A stretch of 64,000 nucleotides of DNA. It comes from Branchinecta lynchi (taxonomy: Eukaryota > Arthropoda > Branchiopoda > Anostraca > Branchinectidae). Below, piece by piece: positions 63,961 through 64,000 of this stretch. Position 1 is the stretch's first letter; every line of letters begins with the position of its first letter. The notes under the pieces were generated by a model. The model ran no database searches and was not told where the DNA came from. It saw only the letters and a list, made by a program, of their open reading frames with translations. The position numbers and the translations under genes are program-made. The stretch covers positions 8,811,501 to 8,875,500 of the forward strand of contig JAKZAP010000017.1 of assembly GCA_023053575.1 (NCBI GenBank). The letters run 5' to 3'.

Positions 63961-64000
63961 CTGAAAAATCCGAAACATGTGTAATACTACCGTACAGTTT

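Noticed and set aside
1..64000. tRNA, rRNA, CRISPR arrays, bacterial operons
   Set aside because: No tRNA B-box in a foldable context and no rRNA-like tract was seen. The regular repeats are eukaryotic minisatellites or transposon units, not CRISPR arrays. The genes are spliced.

Overview
This is nuclear DNA of an animal, probably an aquatic invertebrate; the species cannot be named from the sequence. The evidence is two spliced genes with GT-AG introns and matching phases, a peptide:N-glycanase carrying a C-terminal PAW-type region, a Virilizer homologue, and introns of 0.7 to 9.6 kb packed with nested transposable elements.

Both host genes are on the minus strand. VIRMA (Virilizer, the large scaffold of the m6A mRNA methyltransferase complex) starts at 26235 and runs leftward through eight exons (26235-26185, 22152-22040, 21377-21242, 20100-19731, 15448-15240, 12145-12056, 11008-10744, 1131-1). 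It leaves the window still open, about 788 codons in. NGLY1 (cytosolic peptide:N-glycanase) enters from the right and runs through five exons (63960-63617, 55681-55106, 47850-47632, 43490-43314, 42346-42186). It ends at a TAG at 42188-42186. The catalytic Cys, His and Asp are all present. The N-terminal PUB domain lies beyond the right edge. No other host gene was recognised.

Nearly everything else is repeats. Present are: (1) CR1-like non-LTR retrotransposons with endonuclease/reverse transcriptase, some with an unusual ORF1 carrying a PHD finger and CCCH zinc fingers; (2) two long hAT-like elements (26825-30279 and 48068-52981) and three short ones with 8-bp target duplications; (3) a Tc1/mariner-like MITE (58141-58580) and two TTAA-flanked MITEs (17664-18098, 41204-41748); (4) abundant repeats that begin with a perfect palindrome: a GGGATCCC-headed family of about 1.2-1.5 kb with an inner 136-bp tandem unit (nine or more copies), a TAGTGGA-headed family, a GTGTTGC-headed family and a GCACTTG-headed family. 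Several cases are nested three deep and the insertions can be ordered exactly from target duplications or empty sites.

The 16-kb stretch between the two genes (26236-42185) holds only mobile and repeat DNA as far as I can see. The most unusual material is the palindrome-headed families, the PHD+CCCH retrotransposon ORF1, the covarying 3-prime stem-loop of one retroposon family, and the hairpin-rich subterminal repeats of the 4.9-kb hAT-like element.
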